From: Apricaphanius iberus
Taxonomy: Eukaryota > Chordata > Actinopteri > Cyprinodontiformes > Aphaniidae
Reading direction: 5' to 3'
DNA: 64,000 bases
Assembly (NCBI GenBank): GCA_028564705.1
Contig: JAPXFQ010002824.1
Coordinates: 958,501-1,022,500, forward strand
Shown piece by piece: positions 9,623 to 24,600 of the stretch. The first letter of the stretch is position 1; every line of letters begins with the position of its first letter. Under the pieces are notes generated by a model. The model was not told where the DNA came from, did not search any database, and was given only the letters and a program-made list of their open reading frames with translations. The translations under genes and the position numbers were made by a program.

Positions 9623-12600
9623 CTGCAAAACACATTAGCTCAATGTTAATACTGACATCCTGCATTCATACATATATAGATAAATGCACCTTTAAAAGCG
9701 GCCCTTTTTCCAAATCAAAATAAAATCCAAACACTCACAGACTTTGTAACCACATAAAGATCTAGCCTAGCATACGATGTCTTGTACAAGTAATTATACC
9801 TATAGAACCTTTTCACATTTGTTCACATTATAACCAGAAACCTTAATATGTTTTATTAAAACATTGAAATACGGTGGACAAAAGCTGATACATAGCCTCT
9901 TTTCTTCAAAGTGTAACAAGAATTTGAATTAGGTCCTTTCATCAACTGCTTACAGAAAAAACCTAATTAATAAATAACGTTGTGTACCAGTATAAGGGGT
10001 CCAGTGGTCCAAGTGGTAAATACCCTAGCTTTGTGCTTGAGAGTTATCGAACCTTCATGCTGACTGGGCCAGAAATGAAGATTAACTGGGCTTGGTGCCT
10101 TGCTGAGTAAATCCTGACCAGAATTAACTGGTTTGACTGAAGTAAAATATGTTTTTTGTAGCTTTTTTTTCAGAGATTAGTTTTCACAACAGCTGAAAAG
10201 GTTGTTCACCTGCAGGGGGAGCATTTTAATAGGTTAGCTTCCAAGGATTTAACACATACTTCCTTATGAAAGTTGTTTAAGTTGCATAACTATGTAAGCA
10301 TATAACATACAATAATAGGGGGAGGAGAGCAAACTGAGCAGAGATATACTTTGATGTCATCCTTCTTAATACTTCTATGTGATTTTAGCTGCATTGTATT
10401 ATAACTAAGATTAATTAGGAATGCATGTAATTACATTTCCACTGGGCTCCAACGTTGCATTGATCTGATCAGATAATTGTTTACATCAATTAGATCTTGT
10501 TGTCTTGCCAAGTGACTTGAGAGGGCAATTGTTATTAATTGCTGCTATATAAACGGATGGATCTAATTTAATTGAATTATTTACTTTTTCAGCCCTCGTA
10601 GATATCCTGAGATTATCTACCCACAAGAGGGCTCCAAAACCAGGTTGTTTTCTTCCTGTCAGCGGGTAATAAACAACAGCATTACTATCTGCAGAATCTA
10701 GGTCTTTTATAAATACCCTTTCATCAACAAGAATTAGCCTCTTTAGCATTGCATTAGTGAAAACCATTCACAACTCTTCCTAAAATCCCTAAGCTCCTGT
10801 AAATTTCCAATACAGCTTCCCCTCCCACCACCACCGTAGCTAGCGTTCGAACAACAGAAGCAATCGAAGGATGTTTAAAAACAACCGAAGAAAAGCCACT
10901 GCCCGGAAATTAATTAGGGCAATGTTTCAGAGCTGCCTCTCAATAAACACTAAGGGCTCATCCCTGATTAGTGGCCATTTATAACCTCCACTTAAAGAGG
11001 ATTTACTTGCAATCTCATTGGCCTGAGTGATCAGAGCCGGCCCCGTTGACATGGTTCTTAAGACGCTGCTGGAATTATTCTTAAATGAGTCAGCGTCACA
11101 GTGTTTTAAATTCATTCCTAATAATGTCTTTAATGCACAAAGAAACTATGTAATTTTAAACCCCTATTGTGCTGCTCAGGGAGTGTTTTTTTTAATATCT
11201 TCAGGTATGAGCTCCTCAATGGGTCCCATGGCTCTGTCAGGACCCAATGCTGGTACACATCAGCTTGCGAGCTCATACAATGCTGCCTTTCACGCCGTTG
11301 GCCACCTCACACCAGAATAATGACAGTCTCTGTAAAGCCAGGTCACCACGGCCAACTCACAGAAACACAAATATTGCCACAGAGGAACAAAATGCATTCT
11401 GGGCTCTTTCTTTTTTCTCATGGGAACTAGGATGAATTAAATTTCACAGTGTTAGCATGTGAGTATAACAGGCGCCATGACCTACGATAACAGAATTATT
11501 GCAGAGGAAGGATTTCTTCCTCATTTAGAGTCAGGCAGAAGTTCTTTGGTTTGCAGAAATAACACCAGGATTTTAAAAGGTAGAATAGACTATGAGCCAG
11601 GACACATACTCTCTCTCACAAAAGCCTATAAATAGAACCACACTGGTGTCCTTAAAAGATTAAGTCAAACTTTCTACAATAAACCACAGCCTCATGAGAA
11701 CCAAAAAAAACGACATTGAATGTTGCAAGAAGGACTGTGGAAGTCTTGATTTTTTACCTTATTTATGTGGACCTGCTGCTGGTACTGTTTCTGTTTCTCC
11801 AAGAAATGCTGGTGCTGCTGCTGGATGACGAGTTGGGCCAGTGTGTTCTGAGGCAGTGGTGCCGATTGGGTTCTGTTTAGTGGTCTGTGTTTTGGTAGTT
11901 TAGGGCGACTGCTAGGGGGGCGATCCTTCATGGCCAGTGGCGACTGGGTGTGGGAGGACATGGAGCCTTGACCTTGGCAGAGAAGAAAAATACCATGGTA
12001 AGGTTTTTATAAAACCATGCTTTACATCCAGGTGCATCTCAATAACTTCAAAAACTATCTCCCATGAAAACCAAAAATTTATCTTCACAAAGAATTGGAA
12101 AAATACATATGGTCAAATAAAAAAAATAAAAAGATGTTTTTAATACAAAAGTGTTATGGCCTAAAGACATGTCAGGTTGTCGAGCAGAAAGTCACTGAAA
12201 CACTTCACAAGGAGGGTCAGTGACAAAAAGTTATTGTTAAAGAAGCTGATAGTTCACAGAGTTCAGTGTAAAGCCACAATAACGGACAGCTAAGTGGAAG
12301 AAAACAATGTGGTAGAAAAAAAATGCACAAGCAACAAGGATGAGGAAAGTCAAATTCTTTCAGAATTTTAACATGATATGCTTATTTATAGAAATGCACC
12401 TGTAAGACATATTAACAGAGAGCAACAAGTGATGTCACCAAGGTGTAAAGAAACTATATGCTCACTCAAATCCTGTAACAGCCTTACCAGAAGAGATGAT
12501 CTTTTGCTGCCTGATTTGCTCCTTCTGGAGGAGGTGTTGGAGCAGAGCCTGGTGACTGGGGCTCACCTTTGACTCCAGGGCTGTCTGAAGTGGCACAGGG

Positions 12601-15600
12601 CCCAGCAGGTGCCCAGGCAACCCATGTTTGATCTCCATCGATCTGTCATTTAGCCCCATAGCAGCCTAAAAGCAGAGAATTAAGGTAAGTAAAGTTGAAC
12701 AATGTTCAATTTTTCTGTATAAAAAATAAGAATTATTTTCTTCTCCTTATTAAAAATCAAGGCAAAAAATAAAAATCTATGTCTAACATCAGTGTGTAGC
12801 TGAAAAATATGTTGTGGAATGTGCCACTAAGCGAAGGATGATATATCATGTGTCAAGTTATCAGGAGATGTACTTGAGAGCAGTGGGGCTTTTTAAAAGC
12901 TGTGATTAATGAGGTAACAGGGGAGGATAAGAGCAAGCCTGACACAAGACACTGCAGCACAATATTTATCTAAGAACAATAAAATCATTTGGGGCCACAG
13001 GTCAGTGACCCTGCGGTCATAAAGAGTGTCCAGAAAGCCACTGATGGCAGGTTTTGCAGCTCCCACACTGAGATAAAAATGTCACATCCACAAAATGGCC
13101 ACAGTGTTGTATATGGTTAAATACCATGTAGGAAAGGTCTATGAAACTTTTACTCACACTAATTGGTGTGGATGTACTTGAGAGCCCCAGTGAGATGTTG
13201 GGTAAGGATGGAGACGTGTACAAGGTCAGCATGGACACTGAGCCCTCGGGTCGGAATAATCTTGGCTGGGAAGGCCACCTCTACATCAAACAGGCAGAGC
13301 AGAGCACAAGAGACAGATTTAAGTGGATAGACAGACTCAAAGATTGCATTGAGGTCAGTTTAAAATGGAAACAAGATAAGTGGCATGAATAGAAATGTGT
13401 TGTGACAAAGGAAAGTCTGCTTTGCTGCAGAAGGAAAACAAGGTAAGAATTTTCGATGGCAGTAAAGGATCTTTAGACCCCCACAGAATGAAACCAGCAT
13501 GGATACACAATTTAAAGACTCAGCAGGTCTCTAACGCCAAAGTGCAGTTTTCAGTTTTTCAGTTCTCCGGTCCCCACCTTTAGGCTACTCTCTCAGAGAG
13601 CATCAGCACTGGGGCATACTTCCTGTACCCAGCAGAGCTGTAGAGCAGCATGTGGTTTTGGAACAGTCGTGTTTATCCTTCCAACCCCTACCAGTACTCA
13701 GTGACCTGTATGTGGATATCCGGCCCATATTTGACCCAAGGGACCCTTTCCCTCTGAAAAAGGATACCTAATGTAACGGTGCACAAACACTCCTTGCTTT
13801 TGCAACAGGCATGGGGTCCAGAAGGAACCCCGCAGTCCACCAATGACTTTCATGAGCGCCTTGACTCAGGCCTATACAATAGCAATCCTACGTGTTTATG
13901 TTGTTAGTGTGTGGGTGTCTGTTGCTACCAGAGCCTGGGATATCAATTAAAATCCCCAGTTTGCCTGTCTCCCCAAGCCTCAACCTTCAACCTTGTGTCT
14001 GTCAGGGCATCTCTCTTTTCTCTGTGTCACTGGAGGTCCCTTGGAGACTAAACAGCAATGTGAAGGCAAGGAGAGCTGCTCCGTTAGCATTACTCGGATA
14101 TGTGTTGTATCTGCCACATGTAATAACAGCTAGTATTGTGAGCTCAGTCTAAGACGGGTTCTGGGCTGTAACTTAGCCATGAATCACAGCAACATACAGA
14201 AATGCAGTCTGAACTCAATGAAAAAACAGAGACCCCTAAACCCAAGCCAGGGTTTTTTTTTTTACAAAGAAACAGTAGCAGGACAGATAAAACGCCATGC
14301 AGGTCACGTTTATTGGCACTTCTAGAAAAGCTGTGTAAAAACCACTACAATATACTTATTTCTTACTGCATAGCATAATCTAACACTAAAAACAGGTTTA
14401 AAAAATCTGATATTTGAGTAAACATATTTGGCAGGAAACAAAATCACAAGTTAAGAATATTGAAATATTGACATTCTTAGGGTGCTCAGAATTTCTTGGA
14501 ACTTCTACTTAGCAGTCCATGGCTTTCTGTATGAATACGATGTGACACAAATGCCCTATTCTTTAAGGCATTGCCCACTTGGCTGGAAAGGGATCCATGT
14601 ATTTCTTTGTATCATGCACAGAGAGGAGGATACCTCTATACCTCACTGTTTGAGAACTGCAAGCCAAGTGTGGCCTCATTGGGTCACAAAGCATCCAGAT
14701 TATCTTAATGCCAATGTTTTGCAGTGATGCCAGAAAAAAACCGGACCTGTCCTACCAGGGAACATAGGGAATTTGTCCAAAGCTACAAAGATCTTAACTG
14801 AAAATATATGCTTGGTTCAAATGAGTCTCAGACTGAGCTTTGTGGGAAAGCATCTACAGGTGAGCTTGACATGAAAAAGAAGATAGAAATAGAAAAGCAT
14901 TTCATGTCCGCTGTTGGTATGGTAAAGGATATGTAATGCTCCGGGCTTGTTGCTCCTCCAAAGGCTCTGAGACCCTGGTCAGAGGACATGGCATCTTGGA
15001 CTCTTTGAAATATTAGGATATTTTACACATATCTAATACTGATCCCTACAAATATGGTCGGGACTGTATTTAAGTTTCTGCACCTGAAACTGTTAGCGTT
15101 TCATTTTATTTATATATAGCATCAAATTTATGAAGTTAAACAGAGAAAAGTTTGACATGTGGGTTGAGTTGTGCCTCTTTGATGTCATGGAGAGGATTGT
15201 CAGCGAAGCTTAACAAGCAGAGGGCTGCTGTTTGCTTTTATGGCTGCAATAACGTTTTGTTTTATGCCAGGTTTAAAATAATTAACCAAACCCTGTGCTA
15301 CAGATTTACACGCTTACCTCAGTTTTTGTTGTTGTAGGCAGAGAGGAAGGTCCATTTTCAGCCCCCAAGGCACTGGAGGCCCCTATGGGAGAGCTGGGGC
15401 CAGACCCAGGGGCACTGTTAGTTGGCGCTGAATCTATGGGAGATCAAGGAAGTGAAAAGTTTGCATCATCACTCTCAGCAATGTTCAGTCATCTAAGCAA
15501 CTACTTTAAACTTATATTATTAATTATTAAGTTATATAAAAAGAAAAAACGAGAAACACATTTGTGCATTTGATGCTTCAGCGTCAGAGGCATACCCATT

Positions 15601-18600
15601 AGCTCTAAAGCCCTCTTCTTATAAGGAGTAATGATGTTTCCATCTCTTCTCTTCAGCATTGGACTGCTTCTCCTCTCTGCCACCTTCTGCTTCAGTCTGG
15701 ATCGTACCTTCAGGTTTGGCTCAGATGCTACATGACAAAGGACAGTCATTCTGTATAAGATTCAAATGACACAACTCTGTAAAGAAAATCCAATTATGCA
15801 GTAAAAATATGATCATTACACAGCGTTATCAGAGTCACAGAGTTAGACTCCACACTACCCCAGTTATAAATCCAAAAATAAAAAAAGAGAAATTAAGGCA
15901 ACGCTGCCGTGTTTTGACATGCTACGATTTCAGTTTTCAGCTACATTTTAAATGACTCAAGATTGGACCCATTTCCACATCATCTGGACTACATTAGGTC
16001 GAGCAACAAACAGGCTCAAAGTGAAAGAGTCTGCTACCTGCCGCCCTGGTGACCACAGTCTGATACAGTAGCAACAGTTAAACTAACACAAAAACATGGC
16101 AGATGTTTCAGGCTTCCTCCACATCCCCCGTCGTCCTAATGCAAACCAGAGGTAGGACCAAACGCATCGAGTCTTAACACACAGCTGAGTCCCTCAGTGT
16201 TGACCCGTCGCAATGCTAATGCAATATCTGTCACAATAGACACGTTGGTTTAAGAGTTTCCATCTGGTTTTAATGATGGGCTTAAAGAACTTGAGTAAAT
16301 ATTGGAATGTTGTCACACTTTGGATAATCCAATCATTTTAAAACCTCAATTTAACGAGGTTGAATTTCATTCAGTAAAAAATTCAGTCCAAGACTGACAC
16401 ATGGAGCAGATGATTGCTACAGGTTATGTTTGATAAGACTTTCTCTAAATGATCAAAAAAAAGTGAAACTGATTCATGTAGTACTTGTGAAAAATGTGAA
16501 TATGCATAAATTGTGATTTTATGTGACAGACTAACACAAATCAGTACATAATTGATGAATGAAAAAATGACGACCTTCATCAAGTCTTCATGAAGACCAA
16601 GGTCAGTGATAAAGTTGTGGACAAGCTTAAAAGTTAGTTAAGATATAAAACAATATCCCAAGGTTTTTTCCTTTCCTCGTCCTAAATTAAAATAGTATGG
16701 CACAACTCTAAACCTACCAGGACATGGGCATTCAACGTTTAAAGTTTTTTACAAGCAGTGTAGGGGGGGAAAAAGCATGTAAAATGAGGTTCTCTCATCA
16801 GATAAGACTGAATTTTTTGGGTCTGTGAACAAGATGTTATGTGTTACAAAGGACTAACATTTCACATCACACAAAGACACCAACTAAATGTGATGATGTC
16901 AGGGCTGCAAAATACTAATTATTGAAGCAAAGGTTCACTTTCTAGAAGGAAAACAAAGCTTAACATACACTCACACCTCCAGTGCAATGGTTCAGATCAG
17001 AGCATCTTCATGAGTCAGAATGGGCCAATGAAGGCTTAGATCTAAATCTAATCAAGAATCTGTGGCAAGATTGGAAAATTAAAGTTCACAGATGCTCTTC
17101 TATTTAATCTGACTACTTTGAATGACTTTCCAAAGAAGAATGGGCTAAGGTTTCAGTCTCTGGATATACAAAGTTGTTACAGAACAGCCTCAATAGAAAT
17201 AAATTGAGTCATACGAATACGCCTACAAGGCATTGTGTACTATACATCAAATTTCACATAAGAACCAAAGTAAGTGGTGCAGTTTGTTTATGGATTCTTT
17301 GAATTTGATATAATTTATTAGAAGATGGACATTGGTGTCTATCTTAAAGCAGAATTCAAAGCTAAGATTTGAACCTGAAATTAGTCAGCAATTTCTCCCC
17401 ACACTAACATTTGATATGTACAGTAATAACTTAAAAAGGTCACATATAAAAGGTTAAATATTTTAATAAAAAAAAGATTGCTGGTTAATTAAAAACATGA
17501 AACAACTTTTTAATGTTTTAATAATCAGTTTGTATATTAATCAAATAGAAAGTGTTTCTACATTAACCAAATAGAAATGATTAATCAAATAGAAAGTGTC
17601 TCTGCCTGGTGAACCATGTTCCTTTCTAGTCATTCGTTTATTTCATAAGAATAGAAGACTTCCAAAAAAAATCCCACAGCTACTTTTACATACTCAAACA
17701 ACATGCAGAATACATAAGTTGTTTTTTTTGTAACTGAAAGCAAGAGCATAGAGATGTATTACAGTTATGTAAACCCCTCTGTTACACAATAGCCAACCTG
17801 TTTCAATTATTCAACTCTGATCAATATTTAAATAGGTCTTCTCGTTTTGTACATCGTACGGTTACACATAGGAAAGAGCAACTATGACGTGGAAAATTTG
17901 CAGGGAGGAGGTGGGTGATCGTGATGGGGAAGGGGGGGGGGGCGAAGAGAGTGGTTCGAAAGCTGCTATTTTTGGCTTTTGTCAAAAGTGGCAAAACCTT
18001 CTTCCCCAATACAGACCTCTAATCCTGTGGGTGTGAGGTAGAATATTAAAAAAAAAGAGAGTGTGCGAGGGCGGAAGAAAGGAGGCAGCAGAGATAAATG
18101 GAGAGAAAACGCTGTTGGGAGCCATGAATTTGCTTCACGCCATGCCGCCTTGATTGCTTTCTATTTTTACACGCCGCTGCCACCAAGCTATGCATCCCAA
18201 TTGGTCGCCACGGGAACGCCAGACAGCAGCGCATGAAAAAACACTTTCTTACATGTCTCTATGGAGAAATAATTAAATAAAAACACATTGACGCATGGTG
18301 GGTGCAACAGGAGGCTAAAGCAAAGCGTACGTGCTGAGCACCTGGGTCACTTCTGCAATGAAACCTCATCTAACGCAAATAATGCAACAATATGTTGCAA
18401 TAATAAATCAGTGCCATTATTGGTCAAGCTGTGTGTAGCTGATCAGATTCGTAACTTGCCATCTCTATTAGTGCTTCTTTATTAGAGCTGGGATCTGGGC
18501 AGATGGCGCTGCTCAAATTTAGTTTGCTATAAAGTGGAACGCCAGCTGAGCATTTTGCTGACATCAATTTTTTTAACTAACACTGAATAGTTTAAAAATA

Positions 18601-21600
18601 ATGCTGCTCTGTATTTTTACAGACACAAGCAGAACTAAAGTTGCAGTCTTACGGAGAAAACAAGTTCTTCATATTTGTGACCTAAAAACTGTTTAAAAAT
18701 GTATTTCAAGTCAAGTACTTTTCAGAAGAATGTTTTTGTTTGTTTGCTAAGCCCATTAGGTCTGACCTACAAAAATGGATGAAACAGTTTCACGTCTAAA
18801 CATAAACAACTGAGCCAAGAACCCAGTTCGAGCTGGAACAGGAGGCATCTTTTTTTTTTTTTTATCAGCTATCTGTTGCAAAAAGAACTTGTCAAAGAAA
18901 ACAGCTTTACAGACAGGAACTCTTATTTATTTAACACCTAAATTATTCTCAAATAACTTTTACAGCTTTTGCCATGATCCAAACAATTGTACATGTTTTT
19001 ATTTAAGTAGAAGATGAAATTCAGTTCCTTCAAAAAGAGCCAGCAATCCTAAAAAATAAATACAACTGCAAATCAGTATAATATTAAGTCACATCAAAAA
19101 ACATTCCAAAAATCATATGTTTGTTCAAATTAAATCTGATTTATCACCTTTTATGTACGGTTTATCAGGTTTTTATTTATCTGCTAGTTAAAAAAATAAA
19201 CCCTTTATCTTTTCAAAATTCTATTAACTTACTTACTTATTACTAAAAATACTATATTTACTCACATCAGATAATGATTTACAAAAAGCTGTCACTGAAA
19301 AAATCCCCTACCGTAAGCATCTTTCTAGTATACCAACAATGCTGCTTTCTAGTGAATTTATAAATATCTGATTGATTGCAGCTTTTTTATATTCATGTGT
19401 TGTTCGTTTTCACTCTAGTCAGGTATGTTCTACAAGGTCCTGTACAAGGTTTCGATTTATGTATGTGGGTAAGTATGTAAGTATGGATCCTAAAAACACT
19501 ATGCAAAACCTACTCTGTAAATGCAAAAAAATGTTATTATAAATACTTTGCTTTCATCTAGCAGCTTGAGTTACATCCAATGCCAGTTCTGTTTTCTTGC
19601 ACTCCAAACTCATAAAGTAGTTACTGTTGCATGCGTTAGAATAAAATGAAGAGCCTCTTCCGGATGGATGGATGGATGGATTTGCAGAGTAAAAAGATAA
19701 AATTCTTATCCTCAGAAATAACAATAGTTTCCAATGCTATGCTCATGAGACTCTGCTTTACTTTTTTCAATGAATTCAGATTATTCAAACTAGGTACTTG
19801 GTCCACAGGGTTGTCTGAGTAACACAGCAACATGCATGAAATTAAAAAAAAATCTTAATCTACTTGTAAAACTGGGGGCATTGTTCTCAACAAGCAAAGA
19901 ATAACTTTTGATGCCTTTAACTTAGTTTCTCCACTGTCAGAAATATCAGAGTTATTTTTGGCCAAAACCTTTCTTTCAATAACTCAAAAAACAGCTATCT
20001 GTTGTTTTTTCCCCCACTCGTTTTATGGACTCTTAACCCTTCACTTTTATATATCACTTTTATTCTATCCTTTTTGTTCTCCTCCTTCAATGGATTTTAC
20101 AGTACATCAATCTCAAGAACTCCTATTTTGATTTGTTTTACATCAATGTATTAAGTCTTGGATTTACTTGTTCAGCATTTAAGAGTATTACTTTAGTTTG
20201 ATAAGTACTTTAAATAATTGCATTGAACTGAACTAAATCTATTGAGAATAGGAGCCTTTTAATATCTCAATCATTAATTGTAAAATTGAATAAAAAACCT
20301 GTTTCTAAAAGTATTACTGTGGTACAAAGACATCATTTGTGACAAAGACACTAACCTCTCACCTCCTAGCAGTTTAAATCTGATTTATAGTCAGCTACTC
20401 ATAAAGGACAATATAGAAAATGTGTATTTTTGTCATAAACAATTATGCTTTGTGATGTACAATTTTATTTTTGCAGGACTATTTTGTAACATCCTTCACA
20501 CACCTGCTGAAGATATACATTTGGTAAGTGGGTTGACACCAGAGTGGCGAAGGTTAGGGTGGGTTGGGGGTGATGCAGCTTTTACTGCTCAGCCACAACT
20601 ATTCTTACCACAGACTATCTTGTGCTGTCAGACTAGTCTAATTCCAGGAATTGAAACAAAGAGAATATATAAAGAGGTACCATGTTAATCACATGACATC
20701 TTTTAACTGCTTTTTGGGTACGTGAGATAAACATAAGAGTATCACAAATACTTTCTGTTTATAGGGATTGTGAGGCTATAAATACATGGTGCCTTTAAGA
20801 GAAGAGATCTAAGCAAATATCAAATGGTTAACGTGAAACTAAAGCACGCATCGACTGCCAGGTCAGAATGTACCTTTAAATACTACATGGGTATCTTAAA
20901 ATTGCCTTTTGGTAAATATTCATTGAAAAGTATGCAGATATTTTTACATTTTTAAGGACACTTTATATATTTTGAAAGATTCATTTGGTGTATAAACCTC
21001 ATTTTTGAACCTCAAGGTCATACAGGAAAAGATTGTGCTCGGCAATCTGGTGCAGTAAAGCCGTGGGGAGTCTGACACAGAGCCTTCAAAGTCACCTCTT
21101 CTTTGTTTTGAGAGAGAGCTATCTTTCCTTAAACAAACAGTGCTGTCAGGGTTCATCCTGCCTGTGCAGCTCTAAGTCTGCAACACCTGCCAATCAGTTA
21201 TTGGTGACAACGAATGGCTCAGGGAACAGAACTACCTTTGTGTGGGTCCCTTCTCTCGTGTGCCAAACTCTCAGAGGACTTTAATAAAGATTGACAGGAA
21301 GTGGGGGAGGATAGCCCTGAGCAGGAAGTGACCACATATAGATTTAGAAATCCACTGAGTTAAAAGTGTTTTATCAGTTCAGATTAAGCTAGAGAAACTA
21401 TGAGTTTCTAACTATAAAATTAAATTCTTACATTTTTCTTTTTCTCTTAGAAAACATTAACTTCTATTTGAGGCGTGGAATAATTGTAATTCCTAAAGTT
21501 AACTTTAAAGGACATTTCTAGGTATTTTAGAGGAGAAACTTTGAAAGGATCAAAAAGTAGTCACATTTGAAATTTTACAGTTATCTTTCTAAGATTCCTT

Positions 21601-24600
21601 TCGGACATGCTGTTACATTATTTTACTCCATATAATTCCTCAAATTAATCTCTAAATTGTGCACATACAAAAAAATGACAGGCCTTGAGCTCACTAACTC
21701 TAAAAGTATGATATTGTTTTCCTGTGTAATTAACAGAGACGTGGGAGATGAAAGAACATTATATAATTTCATGATTGACATGACATCATTATTGCCAAAT
21801 TATGAAGCTTTTACCTCTGCAAGCCTTTACACCCTTGACATAAAAATCAAAGAGAGTAAAAGAAAGGAATTGTTCTTATTTGCACAGGCATCCCCAGAGT
21901 ATCCCCCTTAAACTTTAAACCAACAAATCTCAGCTGCATTCTGGAGGAAACTTTATATTCATATTTTCAAAATAGTTTTGAAGCACCATAACTCAGGAGG
22001 AATAATTCTGCCTAAATTATCAAATTTAATTATGGACTGCTTCAAAAAGCCTTTGAACTGTAGTTTATCTTTAACATAGGGACATTAACACAGAGGCATA
22101 TTAACACCAGGACTTGCGGTGTAACAAGATATTCTGGCACAAGATTTCTCGTCAACGTGGAAACTGTCTTACGTACACTATCCACTTGCTGTCTGTGTTT
22201 GAATGTGTTTAGTGAAATAAGTTAATGCTATTGTTCTTGACTAGTACATTATGCTTGTTACCTTTTTCTCCATTATTTTAAGACTTTTATTTTGAAGTAA
22301 GAAAGGAAGTAGTTCCATGTCCATGCCTTATTTGTGTGGCAGAAAACACTTGGTTACAACAGCAATGAAAAACACCTTGATGACTTTTAAATCATTTTTG
22401 TGGCAGCTTGTTCATTACATAGTAGAGAGATTGAGGACAGTTTAACCATTGTTAGAATAATTGTTATCAGTAATTATTAAAAAAATCTAAATCTGACAAA
22501 TTTATGTTCATGAGAAGTTGACATGCTTGGGTGTACCATACTGACTCTAACTTGGAAAGATGTATTTTATAGCTTCAACATAAGTGGAAAAACCCGTTTT
22601 AGAATTGGCAGTTTAAATAAATCAAGTCTTTCAAACGTTAGATTTTCCTGCTATCATTTCTGGAAACATCTATTTAGGTATGTAGGTTGCGGACATGTAT
22701 CTGTTGAGATTTCCGTGTTAGTACTGTGTTTATGTGTGGATTAACCAACCTGTCTTCCTCAAGGGGAAGTCGTCCTTGCTCTCTATGGGTGACGGCAGAG
22801 TGTACTGGCAGGTGGGGGATGTGCCACCCAGTGGTGGAGAGCTTTGGTCCAGGGATGCGTGGTGAGAGGACCTGATAAAAAAAACAGAAAAAGAAAATTT
22901 TCAAAAGGCAAAAAAAACCGAAAAGAAATGTGATGTGATGTTGAGCTTCTCTCAAAAAACAACATAAGTCACTCACGTGTACCAGAGTTTTGGGTGTTGG
23001 ATGAAAGAATGATTGCCTCCATTAGTGACTGGATCCTTTGCAGTTTTATTCAACAGAAACTCTTGGAGTTTCTGTTTCACCTCTGTGCTGGCCACTGCAC
23101 CTGTGAGACCAAAAGACAGAAACAAAGGAATTGGGGTTACCCTAAAATGTAAACAGCTGGATCTGTACCCTCAATGGACATTTATGGTTCTAAAAATAAC
23201 TTCCCTGCAACCTAATTTTAAAATAGCAAGACATATTAATATTTATCCCCCAACATTCTTGCGACTGCTCTGCTCTACTAAGCACACTTATGTAGGAAGA
23301 TCTCCCCCTAGTGGTGATGGGGGACAATAACGTTGCTGCATTCGTAAAGCTCTAGTGTTTCTTCCCCATAAAATGGGTAGAGTTGCAGAGAACAGCTTCA
23401 AATTACCTGACTTGGCAAAGTCATAAATCCCATCTATTATTAGCTATAAGATAAAAACAGCAATGAAATATTATACCTGCCACTAATTCCATCATGCCTT
23501 TCGAAGACATTTCTTCAAAATTTGAGCTTTAAAGGTCACTGAAGAACTGAATGTAATCAGTAGCTGAATAAGTGCCATCCAGTCATCAACACACTTACTT
23601 ATCAAGGGCATAAAGCAATCTCAGAATGTGACGACAGTTTGATTTGCTATTGAGAAATCTTTTCTCCAAGAGCAAGAGACATAAAAAATTAACACAGTCT
23701 GTCTTCATTATGAATGACATTAAAATTAGTCAAATTTTCTATTGCTCAGAACAAAGTTTTTGCTTTTGCAAATTGGGTTAATTTTGAATCCTGCCACTCA
23801 TTCTAATCGGGATTTACTTGAAAATATCAATGAGGTAGTTTTGAAACACAGATGCGGCTTTCTTAAGTTACTTGCTAATATTCTTTATAAGTGATTTTAC
23901 CCAAGAAGTATTAAGTACTTGCCTTCATATAATCAATGCTGAGTATTTGCTTTATGAAGAAACAAGAGCCAACAAATGTTGCCACACCTGGCAAGATTTT
24001 GTGAGTTGATCCTAATTTATGTTATTGGATAATGGAATTGATAAAAAAAGACCATTTTACATTAAGCAGCCAGTCAAGGAAAGTTGACTGTCCAATCAAG
24101 CATAGCAGGAAAAGGTCAATCATGACCTAAACCCTATTATTTTAGGATTAATTGATGATAACAGAACATGCGCTTGCTCTACTGGGAAACTGAAAGGAAT
24201 ATTTAACTAGAATCTATTTATTCTGCTCAACTCTTATTTGCTATTTTTCTTAGACCCCGCTGATAAGCATTAGAGATAATGGAAAAATGTTCAATCTCAT
24301 GCTTGCTTATGTTGAGGGTGGTTAATTTTGTTTTGTGAAAAATTTAGTCCCTGTCAGTGAGGAAATCGCGACGATGACGGTGCTGAGCTCTTACTCTCTC
24401 TGGAACGCTCCTTGCCCCTGAGGCTCTGGCTGGAGACATGCTGCTCTCGTCGATGCCTCTCCAGCTCTTTTTCCTGCTGGTTTTGTTGTTGTTGCTGCTG
24501 CTGCTGCTCTAGACGGCGCTCCTTCTCTGCAATTTCCTGCTGCTGCTTCATGGCCTGGAGCTCTTGCTGGAGCTGAGAAAAGCGGCGCTCACATCAGCAT

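Noticed and set aside
22674..22976. 100-codon minus-strand ORF overlapping hdac9 exon 5
   Set aside because: It reads the exon in the wrong frame and runs through the intron. The family frame and splice phases support [11 protein letters not shown] instead.
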